A stretch of DNA of 64,000 nucleotides from assembly GCA_019188255.1 (NCBI GenBank), contig JAETXT010000007.1:4650001-4714000 (forward strand), written 5' to 3'. Position 1 is the first letter of the stretch; each line of letters starts with the position of its first letter. Below the pieces are notes generated by a model. It was not told the origin of the DNA and did not search any database. It saw nothing but the letters and a program-made list of their open reading frames with translations. Position numbers and translations under genes: made by a program. The stretch comes from Verticillium longisporum. Taxonomy: Eukaryota > Ascomycota > Sordariomycetes > Glomerellales > Plectosphaerellaceae. This document shows, piece after piece, positions 13,001 to 23,395 of this stretch.

Positions 13001-13720
13001 CAACGATATCATCAGGACTTTGTGCTGCAAGCGATCCCACCACAAGACGATCTGGAAGAGCAGATCAAGCAGTCCATGCGGTCGGAACCGACTCCGTTCA
13101 TCTTCCACAAGCATGCAAGCGATGACTCTGGGGAGAGATGGGTCGATATTAGCTCAGTGCTGATAGCAGACACGGCTACACACACAACCAAGCGCATTCG
13201 ATATCGCCGACTGATCCGCCCAAGACCGTGGGCGGAACGTCCGGCCCCCATGGGCTCTGCTGGTTCCAGCGTCTACGGCACCGCACTGCTGACTCCTTCA
13301 GTCATGCCTTATGAGCACCAGCTGGAGGATGAATTCATTGAAGAAAAATTTGCCAGCCTGGACGACGTCCTGACCGAGGCTGTCGAAAGAGTTATCGCAC
13401 AGGGCCTCGACACGAGCAAGCACAATTCTTCTAGCTCGTCACGATCGACAAGCAAGGGTCGCGGACGCAGCAACAGCGACGCTTCCGAATCTGAAGAGAG
13501 CCATACGGTACCGCACATGGTTCAAGAAGTACCGCGAGGTGAATGCAAGTCGGTTGTTCTGTCCGCCTTGCACGACATTATTCGGGACGTTGTGGAGAAG
13601 CGAGAGCACGAAGGTGAGGGCCGCAATGGAAACGGCGGCAGAGTCGTGAGAGAAGAGCAGGAAAGCGTCCTGCGTGAAGCGGTCCGCGGATGGCTTGACA
13701 ATATGGATGCAAGCGAGTGA
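10097..13720 (+). CDS. lst4: Folliculin-interacting protein (FNIP) / Lst4 homologue
   Basis: This single-exon gene encodes 1,207 residues. In yeast, Lst4 with Lst7 (folliculin) is a vacuolar GAP for Gtr2 that promotes TORC1 when amino acids return. Visible family blocks are the N-terminal longin-like region (HIRVLIMQDAAGPYPFQLLF near residue 95, ILITRLFPV near 295, YAVVLVIQLPP near 340), a DENN-like middle (VTQHWDIIMRTL near 417, VVTGLRAQRVITGQGRWGIW near 511, KMLARRLIFLLSAFLP near 605) and a C-terminal block (DGDLPMNVAGYLQRYHQDFV near 955). Serine-rich linkers near residues 125-190 and 640-860 look disordered and phosphorylatable. The frame is open from 10076, but the first ATG is at 10097 in a strong context (cgccgccATG). 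It is divergent from iml1 and convergent with scc2. Assignment rests on FNIP-like blocks and overall architecture. Confidence 0.85.
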   Translation: MLGKLFNLGTGNGASSGGPPQSNYTKPPQSSLESVQEDIHTRHLLFPDADALFQHQIDQVFPLSTALPSTTPGSPFDYEADIELDARHIRVLIMQDAAGPYPFQLLFDSQGPPPPAPVAPDRSPGGFPSFQDPRRTPVTPRKSSLNHGSRPLVIQPDSPQPRQGAFDRRGSLQGRTQTTAETELQRARREYNDEISAFSSCTFGNSELMAYKGTSTKVHIVPSSSDSRTEYAGSLLGDGRGSIGRSSMRSSRLAQSYTSETVSSAHPSASFATTSTPRHSDRRKILITRLFPVIMPTDDSENDTSMSRYSDQNAGFPFPPPEEPVPKKKQQPKQKRTPMYAVVLVIQLPPSPNQTMPPAAATRLAFKGPGSYTDHDFFASSMTSARRSGWAMPGSGFHNESLESSFSADVDDRMDVVTQHWDIIMRTLTHLQSVVAMSLGAMLKQEDISSPDPSTAPVASFIGRTPSLNGRGSDAHMFKPPKTNSKLIALQSHRLQHDELIVQHAAMARVRVVTGLRAQRVITGQGRWGIWRDEARWMARRASERDDGFSFFFHLLTGFLATHMDWLQALSPMSYRRKFYEQQRAKGEEDLFLPARTVIVSQDKMLARRLIFLLSAFLPANQQVPTARPHRPSTSTSVGAFSQSPPSYIVPILREESLRRKINRRPGPRRTSHTRNMSQSTRMSGVPTQLAHLAMEGHHERRFSDVGSLRSNLPIPGNDVGSRKSSAATTTTITPETSIPHFSTIHRAESRRRPRPGSSSSIAADDLKRSLIRGETSGHMSSASTDSRAASSRWGSMISGLWSTAARRGSSSLTMHESSSPTSPTKGNFGITDKLAEMVREASIVEGYRHTADPRPSIEGSEPQTPRGYDDEQAIDDEPERLVFAERTPDPTSAFQSPVKTKINPEDGVIDVDIPFPDYITSFETAVSSPSSSGYLSTPGLGSGLDGFEQLSRIVIDGDLPMNVAGYLQRYHQDFVLQAIPPQDDLEEQIKQSMRSEPTPFIFHKHASDDSGERWVDISSVLIADTATHTTKRIRYRRLIRPRPWAERPAPMGSAGSSVYGTALLTPSVMPYEHQLEDEFIEEKFASLDDVLTEAVERVIAQGLDTSKHNSSSSSRSTSKGRGRSNSDASESEESHTVPHMVQEVPRGECKSVVLSALHDIIRDVVEKREHEGEGRNGNGGRVVREEQESVLREAVRGWLDNMDASE

Positions 13721-14740
13721 TGCGCTTTGGGCGCTGTGACCAACTTTTGTTTGTTTGGCACTGCATGTCGATCTGAGTTGTGACGTGAGACGATCAAGGC
13801 GGGACGAGAAAGCGTTGACATGGATGCTCACATGATACCCGAAGAGAGAGAGAGAGCGGAGGTTTTGCTTTTTTTGCTTTTCATGTTTCTTTTCAGCGGA
13901 TGGAGCGACGGTCATCGTCCAGCATCGCTTTGAGCACTGACATTTGGATGGGAAGCGGCATGGCACTGGCGTTTGAGGCTAGAGAGGGTTGGGAATACAT
14001 TCTTTATCTGCTGTCTTTCTTAAGATGTCTCAGGGGTAGTAGCAACGAGCTCCAACTACCACCCATTATGAATAATATCGTGTGCACATTCAAGGAAACA
14101 TCCATCGCCGCTGCGATCAATCGGATTGATCGCGCCTGTCACATGAGTCATCCTGCAAGTAGAAGTTGAGAAGCAGCAGTCAGCGTTCTTGAGCAAACCA
14201 ACTAACTACCGTGCCTCGAGCCGAATGCAGCTCCGATAGTTTCGGCCATCGTTGTATTTTTCTTGGTAGAGAAAGGCCAACCACACCAGAAGAGAGGTAT
14301 CATCGGTAAAAAAAGAGCAAATAAGTAGGAAACGAAAGACAAGCCCGATATCTATCTGGAAGATGCCTCCTAAATAAAAAATACCCTGGACACCCCTTTG
14401 TCCGCAGGGAGTCGCCGAACCACCTCGGAGAAAAACACCTAAACGCCACCCATCTTCGGTTTGCGACGTCTCCGCTCCAATTCTCTCGTCTCCGTTGTGA
14501 CACAATGCACAGCCTCATGCCCCAATATCGCGGAACCTCCTTGTCTTTGAATGATGCACCTGATTCTTCCGACCCCCATGGCCTCGGTATAAAACAGCCA
14601 AAGATGCATGAAACCCCTCCACTTAGCTCGTAACGTTGCAAAATTGTCATATCGATGCGTGGCGCAAACACGTGGAACACCAGTAACGCCTCCTCCCCGG
14701 TCCTGTTCGAGCAGAGCCACATCGTATCGTGATTACCGTC
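13721..14740. other. Convergent 3' intergenic region, lst4 and scc2
   Basis: About 1 kb between two converging genes. It contains a (GA)n-like stretch near 13841-13855, T-rich runs near 13864-13890 and no credible open frame. It presumably holds both 3' untranslated regions and polyadenylation signals. Confidence 0.6.
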
Positions 14741-17700
14741 TCAGAACAAGTCATCAAAGTCTCCGTCAGCGTCCTCATCATCGCTGGTCGGCTGGCCTCC
14801 CTTTCGTGGTCGTCCGCGCGGTTTTGGGCCGTTCATCCTCGCCTGCTTCTTGCGGCTCCCGGGCGTGCCCGGACCTGCTTTCCTCTTCCGGTTGAGAGTT
14901 CCCGCTTCGTCTTCGCCACCGCTGGGAGTCGCGGGCTCTTCGTCATCAAGCTCCTCGTCCTCATTTTGAACCTTGAACTCCTTGTCAACGTTCATGAGCT
15001 CCACAAAGGCTCGGCACTTGCGCATGAGACACTCTTGCGAATCCAGACCGCTGATGTGAGAAGTGACTTCTTCCCAAAACTTGTCACCTGTGATGCCCGG
15101 AACCTTGACGGGTGTTTTGCTGAGATCCTTGGCAGCCGCTTTGCTCTTCGACTCCCTGCGGTTACTGTTCATGCCGTAGAGACGCCTGATGTGTGTTCGC
15201 GCCTCCCAGAGCGCCAGTAGAATGATGGCGCCGGCTCCGAGCTGCCGCAGCCGCTCAGGAGTGACATTGAGCTTCGCAGGGGGCGCCACAAACGACTGCT
15301 CTTGCACGACTGAACCTTCCTCAACTTGTCCCTCTTGCGCTGCGACAGGTTGAGGGGGTTGTTCGGTATCCATATCCATACGGACATTGAACAGCTCCGT
15401 CTCAATAACATGCGCGAGATTAGACCCTGTTGCAGAGACGACCTTTTCCATGGCGGCGACAGTCAGCTGCACCTCTCCGACGGTCATGTACTCGAAAAAG
15501 GCAAGGTTCTCAATGATGAACCGGGAGATGCCCACCTGAGGTGGCATCTCTTCCGTGGTTTCCAGTTTGTTCGGGTCGAAATCAACATGAGCGACGAGTT
15601 TAGCCATGAACTTCTGACGATTCTTCGACTTGCTGATCTTCAGAACCTCCATCAACAGATGAAGTTTCGATTGGAAAGGGTTCTCCGTTGCGCCGCGGGG
15701 ATCCTGTATAATGTCGCGCTGATATTCATAAGCCACTTGGATGGCCTTGACGTACTCACGTTCGACGACGGTCTCGTACTTCTCGTGCAGGGCTCGATGT
15801 TCCATGTAAGCAACCTCAGAGATCCTATGAACCGGACAGGTTTCTAGAGTGATCAGCGTGACACCAACTTCCTTTGGATGCGTGAGGCCTTGTCGATTAA
15901 TGCTGCCGAGGACCTCGACGGCCAAGAAGGCGTGCTCGTCCTTAGACGATAGAGCGATTCTTGTAATGTCTTCTAGGAAACGCTGCGTAGTCGCGCTGCT
16001 GACGTCGTCGTGGGTGGTTCCGCCCATTACTGTCAGATTGCGCTTCTTGTCATCTGGGCCCGTAGCGGGTTTGGCGGTGGAGGCCTCGGATCGTCGCTCC
16101 TCACTGATGAGGAACTCTTTGAAGGATCTCAAAACAGCATCCTCAAGGACGGGGTTTTTCTCCGAAAAGACAGCCTCGAACCTCGGAATCACGTTGGGGG
16201 ACACGTAATTGCGAGGGTGCGATTGACAGATGAGCCCAATCGCCTCCAAAGCGGCCTTCCTTGCCTCCAGAGGCTTCTTTGGGTCAGCCCAAGGAGAGAG
16301 TTGATCCACCATGAGCTTCGTAACCGACTTGTCTTTGGAATCGGGCAGAGACGGGCTGCCCGCGGCCTTGAATGAATCCCAATCAGAGTCTAGATCGCAG
16401 TGCTTGCCGACGGCACCAATAATCTGGGAGTAGCGGATGAAGAGCTGGACAATTTTCTCGTTAGGAGGCGACTGACGGAGCTTGACTGTTCCTGCAAGAC
16501 TGGATCCGGCAAGACGAGCCAAGTTCGTACGATTGCCAAGCAACTGAGCTAAGATCCAGAGACAAGCGACCGAATCATCCAGGAGTGGCTTAATAATCTT
16601 GCCGAGACAATTTTGAAGCTGTGTTCGGACATCGTTAAGAAACTCTTCATGCTTGATCGTAAGCTGCGGTAACACCTGGCGGTAAATGACGGTCACAGCT
16701 TTGAACACAGCCCGATCGTCAACGGTGCTATAGCTCGACAGGTGTGGCTTCAAGATGCGGATCTCCTCAAAGGTGAAGAGCTTGGGATCGGCTTTCGCAA
16801 AGACTTGAAGAACTTGTAACGCGTCTCGCCCGTGAGGAATGGATGGGTCATCCGAATCGAGGTTGTCGATGAGCTCGAACATGCTGGCGACTAGTTTAAT
16901 GCTCACCTCAAATGGCCCCTTGTGAGTCTTGTTCGTCGTGCCGAGGATTGATTGCAGCACCTTGTCTAGGATAGCGGTAATGTTCCCAGACTTGCTCGTC
17001 TGGATCATGAGAGCGACGTGTTCGGTAAGAGAGGACTTGAATGCGGGTGTGTCCTCGGCATGATAGAAAGGCGCGAACCAAACCTCCTCGATCATCTGCC
17101 GAGCCAGATCGCGCACACTCTCGTCGGGGTCTTGCACACGGAGCAGTAGGTTGCCGGCGATCGCGCTTCGGGCCTGTTTGCTCTTATTACGCAGGTAGAT
17201 GTCACGCGCGAGTTTCATGGCCCGCTTGCGTACTCCTACACCAGTGTCGACGAAGCGGTGCATGATTTTTCCCATCATCTTCTCCTCGAGATTGCTTCGT
17301 AGCTGGATGCACTTGCCCATGAGGCCAATAGCCGAGTCGCGGACTTGTGGCGAAGAATCATTGGAACAGTTCATGATGAGCTCCACGACCAACGAGTTGC
17401 CGTCAAGGATTGCCGGATCCGTCTCTAAAAGCTGATTGATGCTTCTCAAACTCTTGCTTCGGACAGATGCCTGATCGCTGGCCATGGCGTTGAGTAGAGC
17501 GTTAAGCATACGAGGGAAGAGCTCGCAGAAAGGAGAGCGAAGTAAGACGATCGAGTAAGACAGCTTGGCGTGGTTGGGCGCAACCTTTTTGAAAGTGTAC
17601 TCACTGGACAGCCAGCGAGGGTCATCGATCATCATCCTGAGTCGATAGGCTAGACGGCCATACTCGCGATCACGCTCCTCCATATCTTCCTCGACGCTGT

Positions 17701-20467
17701 GGTAAGCCAAGCTGCAACGCTCGGCCCAATCCGTGATCAAATATGAGATGGCACCCCTGAGGTGAGGGTCATCGGCGCAGCGTTCCTCAAGGTGCTCAAG
17801 GGTAGCCCGGAAGGGTCCCGACCAGGAAACCAAGTGCTCCACGCGGTTGTTCTGCTCCAAGGCGGACATGGCAAGGTCCGCGAGAAACCGCCCCAGCTGG
17901 TCACTAGTGCTCGAGTCTTTGCTTTCCGCAACTTTCCTGATATGGGAGCGCAGCCTCGACACTGCTGCACACATGACACCGAGCAGTTCGAGAGCCATGT
18001 TCTTTGCTGGAGCCACTGATTTGTCGTTCTCCCACAGTCGAATCATAGAGTAGGTCAGTTGTCGGAGAATCAGTTCGGCGGCTGGCCAGTCAGGCGAATC
18101 CATGCATGTGGTGAAGTCTTCGACGAAAAGATCCAGTAGGTTGCGGAACGGTGCGTCCCCAGACTTGGTTGACTTCAGAGCCCGATTGACAATGAAATTG
18201 ACGACATAAGAGGCGTTCCGCTGCACGCCGTCGACGAGAGGTTTCGACACATTCTCCAATTCAGTCATGGCAGTGTGGTGTTCATCAGCACCCTGAATCT
18301 CCGATTTAATCGTAAAGATCTGCTGATCAGACCCCGCATGTGTCGTGGTGCCATTCTGGAGCTCATCTTCTTCGCCGTCGGCGTCTTCTGATGGCCTTGC
18401 ACGCTGCTCTTTAATTTGTATCTTTCCAGAGCTCGACTGGACGAGACGCATCAGGAGTGCAGAGAGGGGCTGGATGTTCCCGCCTTCCGACAACCTGAAC
18501 TGCCTAGCGCTTTGCTTGCCGACTGGCAACTTCTCAAGAGACGTGAGAAGCTCGTTGAAGATGCCATTACGCTCATCTGGCTTGACAAGGAAAATCTGGC
18601 AGAGCATGTCCATCGCCACCAACCGGATCCCGTCGAATTTCTGAACTCCCACCACTGAATCCTTCTCGTAGTGAGCGTTGTCGACGAAAATCAGGCTCGA
18701 GGCAGAGAATTCGAGAGTGCCGAGAGCAACATCGGAGAGCTGGATGCTCCGGACAAGAGTTGTGAGAAGAGCGAACAGGCGTTGACAATTGACCAGGATT
18801 GTGGCGAGTTCCTTCTTGTGTGGGTGGAGGAGCTTGAAAAGGTCGCTAGTCGGCCCGCTGCCCTTGAGCTCGACCACCGGAACAACAATGCCATCTATGA
18901 CATTCTTGTACAGTTCAATGCCCTGCTTAATAGCATCCTCCGAATAAAGCAGCTTTTCTTCACGCCCGCCGCACATGATACGCATCATGGTCCGGCCTGC
19001 TCTCAAACCGATCTCCACCTGCTGGAGTTGATCTAGCCATCTGTTGACATCGGACTCGCCCCAACTGTCGTCAAGTTTAAGATCCAACTCAAGGGTCTGC
19101 TTAACACTAACTTCGCTGAGCTTCTGGATCCGCATGAGCACATCCAGGGGGACTTCAGCATAGCTTCCCAGACTGATGACCTTCTCGACGGCCTTCTGCA
19201 ATCGTTGATGAGCATCGCTCGCAAGTGCCGGATCGCCGTTGTTAGTTATGGTCACAATATGAGCATAACCAGGATCGCGCTGCAAAGCATGACCAACAGC
19301 GTCAAACACACTACGAGCTAGTCGATCCAGGTCGAGGAGTGCCGTCTCAGCCCGTTGGCGCTGGTCTAGGCTTGCCCCGAGCGCATCCTGACTATCGTGA
19401 TAGGCCTCTCGTCTAACCGAAAAGTGCAGAGGCTCATATGTCTCATCTGGTACTTGGGCGTACTCTGCCTTGTTGAACTTAGCATGTGGAAGCTCAACAG
19501 CGAAAGCGGTGTTCCTAGTCTCCGACTCTCTTTTGACTGGCGCAGCGGTAGATTGAGCGGAGGAAACTTCACTCGTGCCTGTGGGTTCGAGCTTGACAAC
19601 TCCTTGGGGAAGGACTTGTTGAGGAGCCGTTGTTGCTGTGCCTTGATCGACGGGCGAAGGCTGGTCAGGATAAGCGACGTAGGCAGTCGGGTCGAACTGT
19701 TTGGCGGGAATGGCAATCTCTATACGAGCTGCATTCTGGCGGTGCGCCTCTGCGTTGGATATGGCCCGTTTCGCGTCCTGTGGCGAGCCTGACTTCTTCG
19801 ACGGTCGCTGTTGGTCGTGAACGGTAGCTTCGCCATTTGGCGTGGTTCGACTCGGGCCATCGCCTGGTCGTCGAATGAAGGTGGGCGCCCTCTCAAGGAC
19901 CATGTTGGTCAGTGGCGTCAGGCCTTTTGTGAGGCCTTCAGTTTTGTGTTTTGATGACTCGGGGTCGATGAGAGGCTTTGTGATCTGTTTGAACTTGCTG
20001 ATTGATTGTCAGCAATCTGGTTGACTGGCTGGGGGCAGGATGGCGCATACTAAAATGTTCGCTGATTTGGTCTCAGCTCCTGAAGCAAGTGGTCTACAGC
20101 ATGTTTCAATTGTTTGCTGTTCGGATCCTGCGAAGCTTGTCTGTTGAGTTGGTCGAAATCCTTGTTGCTAAAGAGATGGGCGATGCTCGAGGCAGGTAGG
20201 CCGGACCCGACCGTGGGATCAGGGATCAGGTCTAGGTGGAAAGAGCGGCAAGGTCAGATCAATTCGACGTATGAAAGCAGCAGCAAGAAACAATGGGTGC
20301 TTACCGGCAGTGAATGGCACGACCGATGTTTGAGGCGAATAGGGCAGTGCCTCTTGCAGCGTGAACGGCCGCACGGAATGCTCGTGAAAGGAGGGTTGAG
20401 GTTGTCCATAGGTTCCGTTCGCCGGTCCGGGCTGTGCAGGCCCTTGACCGCTTCTGTTGTCGGCCAT
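14741..20467 (-). CDS. mis4: Sister chromatid cohesion protein Scc2/Mis4/NIPBL, cohesin loader
   Basis: Scc2 with Scc4 loads the cohesin ring onto chromatin in the nucleus. I read three exons: 20467-20305, 20231-20051 and 19997-14741, with introns gtaagc...ctag and gtatgc...tcag. They join in phase to give 1,866 residues. The N-terminal exons (IAHLFSNKDFDQLNRQ, then FYKFKQITKPLIDPE across the second junction) match the Scc4-binding arm. The main body has HEAT-repeat segments such as SLRSINQLLETDPAILDGNS and RDSAIGLMGKCIQLRSNLEE. A C-terminal Nipped-B-like block follows (GLICQSHPRNYVSPNVIP, then FQSKLHLLMEVLKISKSKNR). A basic tail (GSRKKQARMNGPKPRGRPRK) precedes an acidic end (DDEDADGDFDDLF). 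The big frame has its own ATG at 19903, but the in-phase upstream exons make the longer form more likely. Confidence 0.92.
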
Positions 20468-21106
20468 GATGTCAGCCGTCGGAGGCTCTGCGCTTCATCG
20501 CCTATCAAGCTTGTAATGGGGTTGTTGCTAGGCGGATGCGGATGCCAGAACGATGTCGGGAAGACGTGGGTGGGTGAAAAGGAGCGGACGTCCGAGGACA
20601 AGTGCACACGAGACACGATATCGCTATTGGGCCTGTTCGAGTCCAAGTACCGAGAGGTTGCTTTCGAGTGTCCCAAATGCTAAGGCGTTCGAGTGGTGTG
20701 TGTATTGTTGAAGTCGACCCCGTCTCGATTCGAGGTTGGAGAAGGTGGAAGTTGCGACAGCCTCGCAAGGACGAACCCCGGTCATCCAGCTTGACGGCTC
20801 GTGCTTGCTGTTGCTGCCTGGCCAATCGTGCGCTTCCCCACGCTGCGCGTGGGGCATAGCCTTGATGCAGTCTGGCAGGGGATGACAGGGGTCGAAGGAT
20901 GCCCGCCCCTGGAACTGTACGTACCAGATGACGATAGCGATAAATGCTTTTGGGATCGATAACGATAAGGAGAAAATCCCCAGGACCAGCCTGGAAATTT
21001 CCCTCCCTCAACTGGCTTCATGTAAGAGATTCATGAGACAGCTGATTGTGGCATCGAGACTTTTCAGAACCATATTCACGCCAAATTTTGCACATCACTC
21101 CACAAA
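20468..21106. other. Shared promoter region, scc2 and rpa12
   Basis: 639 bases between divergent housekeeping genes. No gene was seen. The rpa12 side is compact, with the ATG preceded by cacaaa. A bidirectional promoter is likely but no specific site could be named. Confidence 0.5.
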
Positions 21107-21613
21107 ATGTCTGCGATAGGAAGTCTCGTCTTCTGCACTGATTGCGGTAACTTGCTGCCCGTGTCGCAAGGTGGAAAAAAGGCAGTCCTCATTTGCGCCT
21201 GCTGCAACGCCGAAAACAAAGGTGCGACCACTTCCGAGACTTCCAGCATAGGCCCGTCTTGTGTTCTGCGACTGACTTGAAGGCGGCGGCATTAGATACT
21301 GGCTCCAAATCGATCTCGACGTCCACCAAACCCACCGACTTTCCCTCCCAGCTGAGGCAGAAGCTGCAATCCAAGGTGCAGACCATCGAGAAGCACAAGG
21401 TTAACACCCACGCTCTCATCGACGAGTCTTGCCCCAAATGCGGACGCGAGGAGGTCTACTACACCCAGCTGCAGCTCCGTGGTGCCGATGAAGGTAGCAC
21501 GACCTTTTACACGTGCAAGTGCGGCAACAGGTACGAGAACGCCCAGCGAGACGGTCGGCGTCGACGCGGAAAAGTGTGCTAACGACGAATCTAGGTGGTC
21601 ACAAAACAACTAG
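21107..21613 (+). CDS. rpa12: RNA polymerase I subunit Rpa12 (TFIIS/Rpb9-like zinc-ribbon protein)
   Basis: Rpa12 is the small Pol I subunit needed for transcript cleavage and termination in the nucleolus. The exons are 21107-21221, 21296-21530 and 21595-21613, giving 122 residues, the usual length. Intron 1 is gtgcga...ttag. Intron 2 starts gtacga and has a near-ideal branch point gctaac 15 bases before ctag. Splicing it replaces an arginine-rich read-through tail with NRWSQNN, the family-type ending. The N-terminal ribbon has C10, C13, C30 and C33. The C-terminal ribbon starts CPKCGREEV, carries the acidic hairpin RGADEGSTTF, and ends with CKC. That is a C-x-C pair where TFIIS-type ribbons usually have C-x2-C. 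It may be lineage-specific or a three-base loss. The 3' end faces the DOHH gene about 90 bases away. Confidence 0.92.
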
Positions 21614-21705
21614 GAACCTGTTGCATCGAAAGTGGAATTATTGCTTTTTGTTGCTCAAATCAAATGATACCTCCTTGTCTATATACACGCTGCCAAGCCC
21701 CCCCC

Positions 21706-22785
21706 TTACGCTGACACCTTGGTGCCCTCGGGGATGAGCGCATACTCCGTCTGGCCGCTGGCCTCGTATTCGGCCATGTCCAACGCAACAATGACGCTCT
21801 CACGCACCACCTTTTCGTCGTCGTGGAGGAACTTGAGAAGGGTGGCCTCGACGCCCTCTTCCTCGCCGAGCGAACCCAGGGCTTCGGCCGCCTCGTGACG
21901 CACCATGCTCGCCTCGTTGGTGTCGCTCAGAGCGGCAGTCAGGGCGGGAATGGAGGCAGGGTGCGACAGCTGGCCAAAGACGAAGGCGATCTCGTGACGG
22001 AAGAGGGCAGAAGGGTCTGCGAGGCCCTTGGCGAGGGCCAGGACGGCAGGCACAGCCGTCGGCAGGTCGGGCGGCGAGGCCAGGTCGCGCAAGGCGAACA
22101 TGGCGCGGTAGCGCACAAATAGGGGCTTGGACTGGTCCATGAGGTTCTTCTCGAGCTCGTCGACGGTGCGCTGGGACTCTTCCATCGGCGGTGCGGGGTC
22201 GATGGATGTGAAGTCGCTTGATGGGCACAAAGTAGTTAGCCGTGATGTTCTGCATGCGCATCGGGATTGTAGGCCGGAAATTCAAGCTCCTCACCTCTTG
22301 CGCAGCTTCTCCTGCTTCCTCTGCTCTGAAGTCTCCCACTCCAGACGGTCGATGGCGATCTCGCACGTCTCAGTGACAACCACCTCTTCCCCCTCGCGAT
22401 CGCGGAACTGCCTCAGAATGTCGAGCTGACTCGCGTCGCCCAGAGCACCCAGCGCCTCGGCAGCCTCGTGCCTGCACATGGGATCTTCGTTGAGGTCACT
22501 CAGCACGTTGCGAAGGGGCTCGACGGCGTGAAGGTTGCCGGTCTGGCCCAGGCAGTAGGCGAGCTCGTGTTTGAGGAGAGCTGAGGGGGAGGCGAAGGCG
22601 GCGGCAATGGCGTCGATGGCAGCGTTGGACTCGGCCGTCTCGGAGACGGTCGCGAGGTGCTTGAGGGAGAACAGAGCGCGGAAACGCAACGGCAGGGGCG
22701 TAGCCTCCGAGGTGATGGACTTGCGGAGCGCGGCGATGGTGGTCTCGGTCGAGATGGGCGAAGAGGGGTCGGCCGAGGGCGACAT
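21706..22785 (-). CDS. lia1: Deoxyhypusine hydroxylase (DOHH), HEAT-repeat di-iron enzyme
   Basis: DOHH completes hypusine on eIF5A by hydroxylating deoxyhypusine. The two exons are 22785-22295 and 22216-21706, separated by a 78-base intron (gtgagg...tcaag). They encode 333 residues, close to the fungal norm. The fold is two symmetrical sets of HEAT-like repeats. The four iron-binding His-Glu pairs are all present: H73-E74 (LLKHELAY), H106-E107 ([10 protein letters not shown]), H238-E239 (FRHEIAF) and H271-E272 ([10 protein letters not shown]). The ATG at 22785 begins [10 protein letters not shown]; the frame is open 33 bases further upstream, but this is the family-like start. It is divergent from nbp35 and convergent with rpa12. 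Nothing looks damaged. Confidence 0.95.
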
Positions 22786-23395
22786 GATGCAAGTGTGTCT
22801 GGGGGTGAAAAGGGTCAAAAAGGGCGCCTCGTTGGCTTGATGGTGGGTGTTGTAAGCTGTTGTTGTAGTTTATGGTTGTTGGGTCGAGAGAAATGGTGTT
22901 TTCAGGGTTACAACAGGCGGCCGGTCACTCACCACAGTCAGGCTGGCTTGGGTGTTGGAGGGGTCATTCTGAAAATTTGCGTGGGGTCGGTCTTTATCAG
23001 ATCTGATAAGCCCCTCCCTTGCTGTCCAATGCGGAGGCCAAGCTTTGGCCTTCGGAGACCGAGGACCGGACCTGCGTGCTGGCATAAAGGCACAGGCACA
23101 TGCCACAATCTTTAGTGAAGGGGGGATCATGAAGCATGTGTGTCTTCGATGGCATCTCGCCCATGTTCATCAAAAAGGGCAAGACGCTGATGCGTCACTG
23201 CTTATCAGCGATGGCTGCAGGTAGCGGAGATGCGACCTCGGAGGGTCTAGCCAACTGAATTATTAAGCTCCTTCACTTTTGCCCCTCCAGTCCTCACCTT
23301 CTCCTCAACATCACCACAACATCACCACAACCTCACGGCACGATTTCGACTCGGCTTTTTACTCGGACGACACTGCAGACGCATCGAAAATAGCA
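22786..23395. other. Shared promoter region, DOHH and nbp35
   Basis: 610 bases between divergent genes. No open frame of interest. The stretch just before nbp35 is rich in CA (cacaacatcaccac), typical of a fungal 5' leader. Confidence 0.5.
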
